Part shown: positions 19,038-27,927 of the stretch, in pieces | Layout: each line of letters starts with the position of its first letter | How positions within the stretch are numbered: the stretch's first letter is position 1 | NCBI GenBank assembly: GCA_047600785.1 | Contig: JASGKH010000001.1 | Span: 806,001 to 870,000 of the forward strand | Length of the DNA stretch: 64,000 nucleotides | Reading direction: 5' to 3' | From: Breznakibacter sp047600785 | Lineage (GTDB): Bacteria; Bacteroidota; Bacteroidia; Bacteroidales; Marinilabiliaceae | Made by a program: the position numbers and the translations under genes | Notes under the pieces: generated by a model | What the model saw: only the letters and a program-made list of their open reading frames with translations | Database searches by the model: none | What the model was told of the DNA's origin: nothing

Positions 19038-20012
19038 ATGTCAAAGGTTAAATATCGGTACAATCCTGAAACACTTAGCTATGACCGGATAAAAACCGGC
19101 GTCAAATACTATTTGTCCAGGGTATTTTTCCTAGGACTTTCGGGCAATGTGATGGGCTTTTTGTTTTTTTTGGGGTATAACGAATTCTTTGACAGCCCCA
19201 AGGAGAAGAGGCTCATCAGGGAAAATTCACAAATGATTGCCCAAATAGAGGTAATGACCAAGAACATGGAACAAGTGCAAGCAGTGCTTGAAGATATACA
19301 GCAACGTGACGAAAACATCTATCGTGTGATTTTTCAGGCGGACAGCATTCCCAATTCCATTCGTAAGGCTGGCTTTGGTGGCGTGACCCGTTATTCACAG
19401 TTAGAGAATTTAAGCAATTCGCAACTGGTTATCAACACAGCCATGAAGCTTGACCAAATCATGAAACAGCTGTATGTGCAGTCGAAATCGTTCGATGAGA
19501 TTGTCGAATTGGCCAAGAACAAGGACGAAATGTTGAAGTGTACTCCTTCCATCATGCCGATAAAGAACAAAGACCTGACTCGCACGGCTTCGGGCTGGGG
19601 ATATCGCATCCACCCCATCTATAAAATAAAGAAATTTCACGAAGGGATGGATTTTACCGCCCCTACAGGTACCGATGTGTACGTGACGGGGGACGGAATT
19701 GTGGAAGATGTTGTGAAAGCGAATTCCGGCTATGGAAACCATATTTTGGTGAGCCACGGATTTGGGTACAAAACCCTTTACGCTCATTTGAACGGTTTTA
19801 ATGTGAGACCCGGACAAAAGCTGAAACGTGGCGATGTGATTGGTTTTGTGGGCAATACGGGTACATCGACAGCGCCGCACCTTCACTATGAAGTGCATGT
19901 GAGAGGAGTGAAGCAAAATCCGCAGCACTATTATTTCCAAGAAGATTTGACTTCGGATGAGTACGAACGTATGATTCAAATTTCTGCCAATTCGAACCAG
20001 ACATTTGACTAA
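19038..20012 (+). CDS. M23 family metallopeptidase (LytM-type)
   Basis: This 324-residue protein is a membrane-anchored peptidoglycan endopeptidase of the M23 family. It has one membrane helix near residues 28-48, a coiled-coil-like periplasmic region (about 55-100), and a C-terminal LytM domain. Zinc ligands are His201 and Asp205 in FHEGMD, and His283 in HLHYE; His281 is the catalytic His. The intact metal set suggests an active hydrolase, not an EnvC-type activator. It probably acts on septal or side-wall crosslinks. It has its own promoter (18960-18989) and lies divergent from alaS. Confidence 0.9.
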   Translation: MSKVKYRYNPETLSYDRIKTGVKYYLSRVFFLGLSGNVMGFLFFLGYNEFFDSPKEKRLIRENSQMIAQIEVMTKNMEQVQAVLEDIQQRDENIYRVIFQADSIPNSIRKAGFGGVTRYSQLENLSNSQLVINTAMKLDQIMKQLYVQSKSFDEIVELAKNKDEMLKCTPSIMPIKNKDLTRTASGWGYRIHPIYKIKKFHEGMDFTAPTGTDVYVTGDGIVEDVVKANSGYGNHILVSHGFGYKTLYAHLNGFNVRPGQKLKRGDVIGFVGNTGTSTAPHLHYEVHVRGVKQNPQHYYFQEDLTSDEYERMIQISANSNQTFD

Positions 20013-20072
20013 ATTGTGGACGGTTTGATTTGAAAAAATTCCTGTGGCCGGATGAAATGTAAAGGCGTATCG

Positions 20073-20103
20073 TTTGTCTATTGCGTCAATTGCACTAATT
20101 TAG
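20073..20103 (+). promoter_or_regulatory. Probable promoter of the merR-nif3-zinc ribbon genes
   Basis: TTTG at 20073-20076 is followed after 19 bases by TAATTTAG (20096-20103), one base from the TAnnTTTG consensus. The first start codon downstream is that of the MerR-type gene at 20130. Confidence 0.55.
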
Positions 20104-20129
20104 AAAGGAGTTAGTTAAATCTTTTTGCC

Positions 20130-20465
20130 ATGCCTTACAAAGAAGCAAAAATCGAAAAGTTGTATTATACAATTGGTGAGGTGTCGAAAATGTTCGATGT
20201 GAACACATCGTTGATACGTTTTTGGGAAAAGGAATTTGATATCATTAAGCCGCATAAAAACAAAAAAGGAAACAGGCTGTTTACCCAGCAAGACATTGAG
20301 AACTTTCACCTGATCTACCATTTGGTCAAACAAAAGGGTATGACCCTGAAAGGTGCCGCCAAGAAATTGAAAGAAAACCGCCAGGATGCCGTTAACAATT
20401 TTGAGGTGGTGAGAAATCTGGAACAGATTAAAGGAATGCTGCTCGAACTAAAAGAAAACCTTTAA
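20130..20465 (+). CDS. MerR family transcriptional regulator
   Basis: This 111-residue protein is a small MerR-type regulator with an N-terminal winged helix-turn-helix (YYTIGEVSKMFDVNTSLIRFWEKEF, residues about 12-37) and a short C-terminal coiled coil. There is no sensor domain and there are no conserved Cys residues for metal binding, so the inducing signal cannot be guessed. The same small regulator is common in Bacteroidota next to Nif3. It is followed after 30 bases by nif3 and is likely cotranscribed with it. Cytosolic DNA-binding dimer. Confidence 0.88.
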   Translation: MPYKEAKIEKLYYTIGEVSKMFDVNTSLIRFWEKEFDIIKPHKNKKGNRLFTQQDIENFHLIYHLVKQKGMTLKGAAKKLKENRQDAVNNFEVVRNLEQIKGMLLELKENL

Positions 20466-20495
20466 CGAATTAAGGGTCTTTTCCAAAATTACGCC

Positions 20496-21593
20496 ATGCC
20501 TCAACTTAAAGACATCATAAAGGTTTTCGAGGATTTTGCTCCCCCCATGTTGCAAGAAGGGTACGATAATTCGGGATTGTTCGTGGGCGATCCGTCCGAC
20601 GAAATCATTCAGGTGCTTGTAACCCTTGACGTTACTGAGGATGTTATGCATGAGGCCATTGCCGCAGGTGCCAATCTTGTGGTGTCGCACCATCCGTTGA
20701 CTCTTGGCGGATTCAAAAAAATTACCGGGCGTACCGAAGCTGAGCGATGTGTCCTATTGGCCATCAGGCACCAAATAGCCATATATAGTTGTCACACCAA
20801 TGCCGATGCGGTAATGGATGGTGTGAGCGGAAAAATGGCCCAGCGGCTGGGATTGACCGGTTGTCGTGTGCTTGAGCCGAAATCGGGGGGCCTTTTGAAA
20901 TTGGTCTTTTTTGTTCCCCAAAGCCATGCAGCACAGCTGCGTGATGTTATCTTTGCCGCAGGGGCCGGTCATATCGGCCATTATGACAGTTGCAGTTTTA
21001 ACACTGAAGGGACCGGGACTTTCAGGGGTGATGAACATATAAATCCATTTGTGGGTGAGCCTGGGAAGTTGCATTTTGAGGTTGAAACAAAGATAGAAAC
21101 CATTGTCCCCGTACATTTGAAGGGACGCGTTTTGAAAGCGATGTTTGAAGCTCATCCATATGAGGAAGTGGCCTACGATTTATATCCTTTGGCCAACGAA
21201 TGGCCTACTGTGGGTTTTGGTATGGTGGGAGAATTGCCCCGGTCCATGGACGCCATGCATTTCTTGAAAATGGTAAAGGAAACGTTTCATTGTGAAAATG
21301 TAAGGTACACCGGTCCACATACACGATCGGTAAGGCGGGTGGCGCTTTGCGGCGGTGCGGGAAGTTCGTTGTTGGGGAATGCCATGGCCGCAGGGGCCGA
21401 TGTGTTTATAACGGCTGATTTCAAGTACCATCAGTTTTTTGATGCCGATAAACGGATAATGATCGCGGATATTGGTCACTATGAAAGTGAACAATTCACT
21501 AAGGAACTTTTTTTTGAATTACTTACAAAAAAATTCCCTAATTTTGCGATCCGTTTATCACAAGTAAATAGCAATCCAATAAAATATTTGTAG
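20496..21593 (+). CDS. Nif3-like dinuclear metal centre protein
   Basis: This 365-residue protein belongs to the Nif3/YqfO family. The metal-ligand segments are seen in VVSHHPL (around residue 68), CHTNAD (around 93) and, at the C-terminus, DIGHYESE. The central insertion of about 120 residues between the two halves marks the long YqfO-type form. Known members form toroidal hexamers with a two-metal site; GTP cyclohydrolase-like chemistry has been suggested for some, but the cellular role is unsettled. Three bases separate it from the zinc-ribbon gene, a conserved pairing in this phylum. Confidence 0.9.
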   Translation: MPQLKDIIKVFEDFAPPMLQEGYDNSGLFVGDPSDEIIQVLVTLDVTEDVMHEAIAAGANLVVSHHPLTLGGFKKITGRTEAERCVLLAIRHQIAIYSCHTNADAVMDGVSGKMAQRLGLTGCRVLEPKSGGLLKLVFFVPQSHAAQLRDVIFAAGAGHIGHYDSCSFNTEGTGTFRGDEHINPFVGEPGKLHFEVETKIETIVPVHLKGRVLKAMFEAHPYEEVAYDLYPLANEWPTVGFGMVGELPRSMDAMHFLKMVKETFHCENVRYTGPHTRSVRRVALCGGAGSSLLGNAMAAGADVFITADFKYHQFFDADKRIMIADIGHYESEQFTKELFFELLTKKFPNFAIRLSQVNSNPIKYL

Positions 21594-21596
21594 CCA

Positions 21597-22355
21597 ATGG
21601 CAGCAATCGACAGCAAAGCAAATGCGAACGACATGTCGGTAGAAGAGCGTTTGCGCGCCTTGTACGACTTGCAGATGGTCGCTTCGGAAATCGATAAATT
21701 CCGTACCCTCCGGGGAGAACTTCCTTTGGAGGTGCAGGATTTGGAGGACGAAATCGCAGGACTGGTGACAAGGGTATCGAACCTGGAAGCCGACACCAAG
21801 CGAATCAACGAACAAATCCAAACCAAAAAGAACGAAATAAAGGAAGCTGGGGTTCTCATTAAGAAATACGAAGCACAACAGTCCAACGTGCGTAACAACC
21901 GCGAGTTTGACTCTCTGAACAAGGAAATTGAGTTCCAGCGTTTGGAAATTGAGTTGTGTGAGAAACGTATCAAAGAATTCACCGCCGAACTCAAAAACAA
22001 AAAGGATTTGGCCGACACCTCTGCTGCATTGTTGGGGGAACGTCAAGCCGATTTGGCCGCTAAAAAAGCCGAGCTGGAGGAAATTGTAGGCGAAACCCAG
22101 GCAGAAGAGCAAAGATTGGCCTCTAAGGCAAAAGATATAGAAACGCATATCGACGAGCGTTTGCTCACTGCGTTTAAACGTATCCGGAAAAATGCGCGCA
22201 ATGGCCTGGCGGTGGTAACCGTTCAGCGTGATGCGTGCGGTGGATGTTTCAACAAAATACCGCCACAACGCCAACTGGATATCCGCAGCCGCAAGAAAAT
22301 TATTGTTTGCGAGTATTGTGGACGTATCTTGGTCGACAACGAGATTATGCAATAA
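21597..22355 (+). CDS. Coiled-coil zinc ribbon protein (CT398/C4-type family)
   Basis: This 252-residue protein has a long central coiled coil (about residues 40-190, rich in Glu, Lys and Leu heptads). It ends in a four-Cys zinc ribbon with pairs Cys214-Cys217 and Cys238-Cys241. This architecture matches the family that includes chlamydial CT398, often fused or adjacent to Nif3 genes. It may act as a scaffold; no enzymatic residues are visible. The stop codon is 44 bases before the next gene, with one arm of a long-spaced inverted repeat in between. Confidence 0.85.
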   Translation: MAAIDSKANANDMSVEERLRALYDLQMVASEIDKFRTLRGELPLEVQDLEDEIAGLVTRVSNLEADTKRINEQIQTKKNEIKEAGVLIKKYEAQQSNVRNNREFDSLNKEIEFQRLEIELCEKRIKEFTAELKNKKDLADTSAALLGERQADLAAKKAELEEIVGETQAEEQRLASKAKDIETHIDERLLTAFKRIRKNARNGLAVVTVQRDACGGCFNKIPPQRQLDIRSRKKIIVCEYCGRILVDNEIMQ

Positions 22356-22384
22356 CACAAACCCTCCCCAAGGGACGTTTTAAC

Positions 22385-22457
22385 AACACCCCGTTCGACA
22401 TGAGCAGCAATAAGTGGCATCCTTTGCTTCGAGCTGTTTTGGGCCGAACGGGGTGTT
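22385..22457 (+). repeat. 13-bp perfect inverted repeat spanning a start codon
   Basis: AACACCCCGTTCG at 22385-22397 is exactly complementary to CGAACGGGGTGTT at 22445-22457, leaving a 47-base loop that contains the ATG at 22400. The right arm is followed by TGGTTTTTAT, so it could be a long-loop terminator of the zinc-ribbon gene or a translational control hairpin. Confidence 0.6.
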
Positions 22458-23911
22458 TGGTTTTTATAGGATGCTGCTTTGGGGCATTGCCCGCGTGTCC
22501 GCAAAAAAGCATTGCATCCCAGGTGGCAGTTCCCGTTTACGAAAATGCCCATCAGGTACTGATGCAGGCAATACTTGAAATATCGCCCGATGCAGCCTGC
22601 AAGTTTGGTGAGGTGAAACACAAATACCCGAACCATCCTGCCACGTTGTATCTGGAAAATTACCAGGCTTTCGTGGATTTGCTGGCACGCGAACGTTCGG
22701 TGGACATGGCTATATTTACTTCCAATACCATTGCAAGGATCGGAAAGATCGACGCAATGTCATCTCCCAATGCATCGGTGTATAAATGCAATATGTATTT
22801 GCATGTGGTCATGTCGGAAGCATTGAAGGGTAATAATTTTACCGCCGTAAAGTATCTGTGGAAAGCATACCGTGAATTTGGTGCCATTCCGTCATCTTCG
22901 TTTTGTGTACAGGAAAGGCGGAAATTGAATGCCTTGTTCTCTATAATGGCAGCATCTGTCCCGGATCAATATCAATGGGCAGTGGGGCTTTTGGCATCCC
23001 ACAAGGGACTGGTAAACGCGATGAAAGACTTAGATTGTTACGTGGAGTCCCAAAAATTGCAAACAGGTCTGGGCGACGAAGCCGTATTGATAAAAGCGTT
23101 GGTTGATTTAAAACTATCGGAGAATGCGTCCGATAGAATGCCTGATGTTGCAAGGACCGACTATTCCCATAAACCGTTATTGGCTTATATCGATGGATTG
23201 ATGATCCTGAAACTGAAAATGTCCAGTAACTGCATTGCAGGGGTGTCCGATGACGTGTGCGAACGGTTTCCTCCGCTGCATTACATAAAGGGGCGAATGA
23301 TGTGGAATAATCTGGATGGAGGAGCTGCCGGAGAATTTGCAACGTATCTGGATGCTTTTAAGGGCGAGTCGTTTAAGACAGATGTCAGGTTGAGGCTGGC
23401 GTGGATACATTTGTTGGGCGGGAAACGTGCTTTGGCTTACCAAATGGCCGACGATGTGGTGGAAAATCCGTCCCCAACCCCTACTTATGCAGACAGGCAG
23501 GCTTTGTCGGAACTAAAATCTATCCGGCAAGTGGTCCCCCTGTTGTTAAAGGCAAGGCTGCTGTACGATGGAGGAAATGCTCAGAAGACATTGTCGTTGT
23601 TGATAAACAATCCGTCACTGGCAATCTCCCATCCGTTCGAATACAATTACCGTATTGCCAGAGCTTATCACGATTTACAAGATTATCAGAAAGCATTGGT
23701 GCATTATCGTCTGGTTCTGTCGTGCAATGCTGACCCGAAAAGTTATTTTGCCCCATTTTCAGCATTAATGGCGGCAAAGATCGAATTTGAATCGGGGGAA
23801 AAGAGCAAAGGGCGCGAGATGGTTTTGCTCTGCCAATCGCTTAACAAAGGCGAATATAAAGCCGACATCGATCAGGAAGCGGGTAAATTGTTAAAACAAT
23901 ACTGTCCCTGA
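22400..23911 (+). CDS. Exported helical-repeat protein of unknown function
   Basis: I do not recognise this 503-residue protein beyond an alpha-helical, tetratricopeptide-like composition (for example FEYNYRIARAYHDLQDY with regular Ala and Tyr spacing near the C-terminus). It resembles the uncharacterised TPR proteins common in Bacteroidales. An N-terminal hydrophobic stretch (about residues 18-33, ending LPAC) suggests export; a lipid anchor at Cys33 is possible but the Pro before Ala is unusual. The start at 22400 is a choice; the reading frame is open back to 22235, and TTG codons at 22438 and 22459 would shorten the N-region. A strong hairpin follows the gene. Confidence 0.6.
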   Translation: MSSNKWHPLLRAVLGRTGCLVFIGCCFGALPACPQKSIASQVAVPVYENAHQVLMQAILEISPDAACKFGEVKHKYPNHPATLYLENYQAFVDLLARERSVDMAIFTSNTIARIGKIDAMSSPNASVYKCNMYLHVVMSEALKGNNFTAVKYLWKAYREFGAIPSSSFCVQERRKLNALFSIMAASVPDQYQWAVGLLASHKGLVNAMKDLDCYVESQKLQTGLGDEAVLIKALVDLKLSENASDRMPDVARTDYSHKPLLAYIDGLMILKLKMSSNCIAGVSDDVCERFPPLHYIKGRMMWNNLDGGAAGEFATYLDAFKGESFKTDVRLRLAWIHLLGGKRALAYQMADDVVENPSPTPTYADRQALSELKSIRQVVPLLLKARLLYDGGNAQKTLSLLINNPSLAISHPFEYNYRIARAYHDLQDYQKALVHYRLVLSCNADPKSYFAPFSALMAAKIEFESGEKSKGREMVLLCQSLNKGEYKADIDQEAGKLLKQYCP

Positions 23912-24024
23912 CAGGTCTGGCGTGGAACAACAACGCTATTCCCAAAGCAATGCTTCCCACAGATTAATTTGCCGCTTGGCCATACATAACCTGATTGTCA
24001 AAAAAACACCCTTCCTGATGAGTG

Positions 24025-24083
24025 AAAGATACAAAGCTGCCAAGCACTGATAGCCAATGCCTGTTTGGCAGCTCTGTATCTTT
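24025..24083. terminator. Large hairpin between convergent genes
   Basis: Nineteen-base arms at 24025-24043 and 24065-24083 pair with a single mismatch, around a 21-base loop. The right arm ends in TCTTT. It lies between the helical-repeat gene and the convergent phoH gene and is likely a bidirectional terminator. Confidence 0.7.
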
Positions 24084-24131
24084 GTGTGGGATTATTCTTC
24101 CAGGCAGCTTTATGGATTTGCCGTCATATTA

Positions 24132-25454
24132 TTACAATAGATCTGACGCCAATTCGGCCAAATAGCTCCGTTCACCTTTTATCAGGTTAACATGTGCAAA
24201 AATATCCTGGCCTTTCATGCGGTCGGTCAGATAAGCCAGTCCATTTGACTGGTCATCAAGATAAGGCGTATCGATCTGCTGGATGTCGCCGGTGAACACC
24301 ATTTTGGTACCTTCGCCCGCACGGGTAATGATGGTTTTTACTTCGTGGGGAGTGAGGTTTTGCGCTTCGTCCACGATAAAGAACGCATCCGAAAGGCTTC
24401 TGCCGCGGATGTAGGCCAACGGAGTAATGATAAGCTGTTCCGTTCTCAGCATCTCATCGATCAATAGGTTTTCTTTCGATTGCTGGCCGAATTTATTCTT
24501 TATTACGCCAAGATTGTCGAAAAGAGGCTGCATGTAGGGCCCGATTTTTTCTTTAATATCTCCCGGTAAAAATCCAATGTCGCGGTTCGACAAAGGAACA
24601 ATGGGCCTTGCAAGGAGTATTTGGTTGTACTGTTTGTGCTGGTGAAGCGCAGCGGCCAGGGCCAGCAGGGTTTTTCCCGTACCTGCCTTGCCAGTGAGCG
24701 AGACCAGCTTTATTTCGGGCCTGAGCAGCGCATGCAACGAAAAAGTTTGTTCTGCATTACGGGGCTCGATGCCGAACGATCCATGTTTTTCCACCCGCAT
24801 GATCAATTCGTCAAACGGATCAAAGTAGGCAAGAATGCTGTGGTTGCCGTTTTTTAAGATAAAATATTGATTGGCTGGCAATTCATCCTGAAGGGGGAAC
24901 TCTTTTCTCGGGATGGCCTTGCGTTCGTAAAGCGTTTCAATGACCGTGACCGGAAAGTTGTCGTACACCTGAACTCCTTTATCAAGAATATCGATGTTTT
25001 TTACTTTGTCGGTTTCATAATCCTCGGCCTGTATTCCCAACGATTTTGCCTTCATACGAAGATTGATGTCCTTGGTGACGAGCGCACAAGATCGTTTGGG
25101 GAATTCGTTCTTCACGTGCAACGCGATGGCCAGAATACGGTGGTCGGGTGTTTTTTCCGAAAACGATTCCAACATTTCGCTAGGAAAGGGTTTGCCAGTG
25201 GCCACATATAGTTTTCCGTGGCCTTTGCCCAACGAAACGCCGTCTTTAAGAAATCCGTTGCCCGCCAGTCTGTCGAGTTCGCGGGCAAACTCGCGCGCCT
25301 GGAAGTTAATCTGGTCATTGCCTTTTTTAAATTGGTCCAGTTCTTCCAGTACCACAATCGGCACGATGATGTCGTTGTCCTGAAAATTGTAGATGCACTT
25401 GTGGTCGTGTAATAACACATTTGTATCAAGGATGAATATTTTTTTGGTCGCCAT
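24132..25454 (-). CDS. PhoH family protein with PIN domain (PhoH2 type)
   Basis: This 440-residue protein joins an N-terminal PIN ribonuclease-like domain (FILDTNVLL, with the first acidic residue at Asp10) to a C-terminal PhoH ATPase. The P-loop GKAGTGKT is near residue 255 and Walker B IVDEAQN near residue 365. PhoH2 proteins in other bacteria act as sequence-biased RNA helicase/RNases, sometimes as toxin-antitoxin parts; here no antitoxin-like small gene is adjacent. It diverges from folC over 64 bases. Confidence 0.92.
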   Translation of the reverse strand: MATKKIFILDTNVLLHDHKCIYNFQDNDIIVPIVVLEELDQFKKGNDQINFQAREFARELDRLAGNGFLKDGVSLGKGHGKLYVATGKPFPSEMLESFSEKTPDHRILAIALHVKNEFPKRSCALVTKDINLRMKAKSLGIQAEDYETDKVKNIDILDKGVQVYDNFPVTVIETLYERKAIPRKEFPLQDELPANQYFILKNGNHSILAYFDPFDELIMRVEKHGSFGIEPRNAEQTFSLHALLRPEIKLVSLTGKAGTGKTLLALAAALHQHKQYNQILLARPIVPLSNRDIGFLPGDIKEKIGPYMQPLFDNLGVIKNKFGQQSKENLLIDEMLRTEQLIITPLAYIRGRSLSDAFFIVDEAQNLTPHEVKTIITRAGEGTKMVFTGDIQQIDTPYLDDQSNGLAYLTDRMKGQDIFAHVNLIKGERSYLAELASDLL

Positions 25455-25518
25455 AAAATGTGGAATTAGGAGATTTATTTCTTTTAAATATATCCAATTT
25501 TGACGGTATTTTTGCGGT

Positions 25519-26823
25519 ATGATGGGAAAAATAGATACTTATGACAAAGCCATCCGCTTCCTTTATGATCAGCTACCAATGTTCCAGCGTGTAGGGCAGT
25601 CAGCCTACAAGGCCAATTTGGATAATACCCACACATTGGACAAATATTTCGGATTTCCGCACCGCCGGTTTGCCTCTATACACGTGGCCGGCACCAATGG
25701 GAAGGGGTCCGTGTCGCATTTGTTGGCAAGTATATTGGCCGAAGCTGGTTATAAAACGGGGTTGTACACTTCGCCTCATCTAAAAGACTTTCGGGAGCGG
25801 ATAAAAATCAATGGTCAGTCGATCCCGCAAACCGAAGTGGTCGGTTTTGTAAACCAGCACCGGCCAATCGTTGAAGATGTCAAGCCGTCATTCTTTGAAA
25901 TGACGGTGGCCATGGCGTTTGATTATTTTGCACGTCAGCAAGTGGCCGTGGCCGTGATAGAGGTCGGGTTGGGAGGTCGTTTGGATTCCACGAACATTAT
26001 TATGCCCCGGCTGTCCGTGATCACGAATATCGGGTTTGACCATGTGGCCATATTGGGAGATACTCTTTCGAAAATTGCCTTTGAAAAAGCGGGGGTGATA
26101 AAGCCCAATGTGCCGGTTGTGGTAGGAGAGGTGCATGCGGAGACATTGCCTATATTTTTGGCAATGGCCAACGAAAGAAACAGCGATTTGTATAAGGCCG
26201 AAGAGCTGTTCCAGGTTCCGTTTTCCACCCAATCCGTCGATCAAAATCAGTTGTTGCAGGTTTATAGGGGCAATGTCTTGCTTTTTAGGGATTTAAAAAC
26301 TCCATTGTTGGGATTTTATCAGCGAAAGAACACACAAACCGTGCTTGGTGCGCTGGAAATATTAAAAATGGATGGCTGGGGCGTCACTTCCGAACATATC
26401 TATAGAGGATTTGCGAACGTGATCGCAAACACCGGACTGATGGGGCGTTGGCAGGTGTTGGAACATAATCCTTTAGTGGTATGCGACACGGGGCATAACG
26501 AAGATGGGATTAAGGAGGTGGTCAACCAGATTAATCAGACACCCCACGAGCATTTGCACGTGGTACTGGGCATGGTTAGCGACAAAGACATTGACCATGT
26601 GTTGCGGTTGCTACCCCGTGAGGCCGATTATTATTTTACCCAGGCTCAGTTGCCCCGCGCATTGGATGCTGAAATACTTTGCAGAAAAGCCCAAAAACAG
26701 GGGCTTAGGGGAGTGGTGGTCCGCAGTGTGGTAGAAGCAAAGGAAACCGCAAAAAAAAATGCAGGTATCAACGATCTGATATTCATCGGGGGTAGTACGT
26801 TTGTGGTCGCAGAAGCGTTGTGA
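25519..26823 (+). CDS. folC: Bifunctional dihydrofolate synthase / folylpolyglutamate synthase
   Basis: FolC adds L-glutamate to dihydropteroate and then extends the polyglutamate tail of folates. The 434-residue protein has the Mur-ligase-like P-loop AGTNGKGSV near residue 58, the Omega loop and SPHLKDFRERI region near residue 88, the second ATP-site segment GLGGRLDSTN, and the C-terminal domain with CDTGHNEDG. Two consecutive ATG codons begin the gene; the first is used. Cytosolic. A TATTTTTG element ends four bases before the start, too close for an ordinary leader. Confidence 0.95.
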   Translation: MMGKIDTYDKAIRFLYDQLPMFQRVGQSAYKANLDNTHTLDKYFGFPHRRFASIHVAGTNGKGSVSHLLASILAEAGYKTGLYTSPHLKDFRERIKINGQSIPQTEVVGFVNQHRPIVEDVKPSFFEMTVAMAFDYFARQQVAVAVIEVGLGGRLDSTNIIMPRLSVITNIGFDHVAILGDTLSKIAFEKAGVIKPNVPVVVGEVHAETLPIFLAMANERNSDLYKAEELFQVPFSTQSVDQNQLLQVYRGNVLLFRDLKTPLLGFYQRKNTQTVLGALEILKMDGWGVTSEHIYRGFANVIANTGLMGRWQVLEHNPLVVCDTGHNEDGIKEVVNQINQTPHEHLHVVLGMVSDKDIDHVLRLLPREADYYFTQAQLPRALDAEILCRKAQKQGLRGVVVRSVVEAKETAKKNAGINDLIFIGGSTFVVAEAL

Positions 26824-26839
26824 TTTTTTTACGGCTCGC

Positions 26840-26869
26840 TTGCAAATCAAAAAATGCTTTCTATCTTTG
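26840..26869 (+). promoter_or_regulatory. Promoter of the tRNA-Val pair
   Basis: TTG at 26840-26842 and TATCTTTG at 26862-26869 are 19 bases apart, a full match to the Bacteroides consensus. The first mature tRNA begins 68 bases downstream of the -7 box. Confidence 0.8.
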
Positions 26870-26937
26870 CAGCGCTTTTGGAGAGGGCCGAGAAGTTTTT
26901 TAAAGACAAAAGGAGTATCAAAAGCGGTAATTTATTG

Positions 26938-27012
26938 GGGCGCTTAGCTCAGCTGGTTCAGAGCATCTGCCTTACAAGCAGAGGGTCGGGGGTTCGAATC
27001 CCTCAGCGCCCA
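26938..27012 (+). tRNA. tRNA-Val (anticodon TAC), copy 1
   Basis: The 75-base gene folds as a full cloverleaf. Acceptor GGGCGCT pairs with AGCGCCC, the anticodon stem TCTGC/GCAGA holds loop CTTACAA with anticodon TAC, and the T loop is GGTTCGAATCC. CCA is not fully encoded (A, then CCT). Confidence 0.97.
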
Positions 27013-27034
27013 CCTCAATAAAAATATCCCGAAA

Positions 27035-27109
27035 GGGCGCTTAGCTCAGCTGGTTCAGAGCATCTGCCTTACAAGCAGAGGGTCGGGGGTTCGAATCCCT
27101 CAGCGCCCA
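27035..27109 (+). tRNA. tRNA-Val (anticodon TAC), copy 2
   Basis: This is identical in sequence to the copy at 26938-27012 and lies 22 bases after it. Both are read from the promoter at 26840-26869 and end at the hairpin at 27117-27144. Confidence 0.97.
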
Positions 27110-27116
27110 CATTAGT

Positions 27117-27144
27117 AAAGCCCCACGAATGTGGGGTTTTTTTT
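27117..27144 (+). terminator. Terminator of the tRNA-Val operon
   Basis: CCCCAC (27121-27126) pairs with GTGGGG (27131-27136) around GAAT and is followed by eight T residues. Flanking A and T residues lengthen the stem. Confidence 0.92.
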
Positions 27145-27275
27145 ATTTATGGAAACCTCTTCCGTAATGCAGATGAAAAACCCCGATTGAAAAACCTTGT
27201 TAGCGAACAATTTCTTTAATTGAAAAGTTAGTTACATTTACAATATCAAACGAGGGTTAAAACAGAATTCCAAAA

Positions 27276-27914
27276 ATGGAAGATAAAAAGAAAGACAAAC
27301 TGGTGCCTGAACCTGCATTAAGGCGGATGCCTTGTTATTTGGCATATCTTAAGCTTGCCAAAAACGAGGGATTGAAATACATTTCTTCGACACAAATTGC
27401 GCGTGATATGGGCGTCGATCCCACGCAGGTGACCAAAGATTTGTCGTACACCAGTATTGTGGGCCGTACCAGGGTGGGGTATGAAGTAGAGCCATTGATT
27501 GACGTATTGGAAGATTTTCTTGGGTTTAAGGTCATGGATGAAGCCTTTTTGTTTGGTGCAGGTAGTTTGGGATCGGCGTTGTTGCACGATTTTGGTTTGC
27601 GCCAATTCGGTTTGAAAATCGTGGCCGCGTTTGATACAAATCCTAAAGTGATAGGCCAGGAAGTGGAAGGGGTGAAAATTCACCATGTAGACGATTTCCC
27701 CACGTTGAAGACGGACAATGTATTGGTTGGTATATTGACGGTTCCTGTAGAAGCAGCCCAGTCTACGGCCGAACTGATGGTCCGGGGAGGGATAAAAGCG
27801 ATATGGAACTTTACTCCCGTAAGGATCCGGTTGGGCGATGAGGTCGTGGTACAGAACACATCGTTGTATGCACACTTGGCCGTAATGTTCAACCGTTTGC
27901 ACAGTAAGGCTTGA
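27276..27914 (+). CDS. rex: Redox-sensing transcriptional repressor Rex
   Basis: Rex is a dimeric repressor that senses the NADH/NAD+ ratio and controls fermentation and respiration genes. The 212-residue protein has an N-terminal winged helix (YISSTQIARDMGVDPTQVTKDLSY, about residues 30-55) and a Rossmann fold with FLFGAGSLGSAL near residues 88-100, then the domain-swap C-terminal helix. A palindrome TTGTT-AGCG-AACAA (27197-27210) about 65 bases upstream resembles half of known Rex sites and might be autoregulatory, but its spacing is shorter than the usual 18-base site. The stop is 13 bases from the convergent HsdR-N gene. Confidence 0.95.
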   Translation: MEDKKKDKLVPEPALRRMPCYLAYLKLAKNEGLKYISSTQIARDMGVDPTQVTKDLSYTSIVGRTRVGYEVEPLIDVLEDFLGFKVMDEAFLFGAGSLGSALLHDFGLRQFGLKIVAAFDTNPKVIGQEVEGVKIHHVDDFPTLKTDNVLVGILTVPVEAAQSTAELMVRGGIKAIWNFTPVRIRLGDEVVVQNTSLYAHLAVMFNRLHSKA

Positions 27915-27927
27915 GAGGGCACGGTTT

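Noticed and set aside
21558..22358. 266-codon minus-strand frame opposite the zinc-ribbon gene
   Set aside because: It is a shadow of a coiled-coil gene with intact zinc motifs; the antisense product has no family features.
26938..27109. 75-base direct repeat considered as a mobile or CRISPR-like repeat
   Set aside because: The two copies are identical tRNA-Val genes in one operon, which explains the repeat fully.
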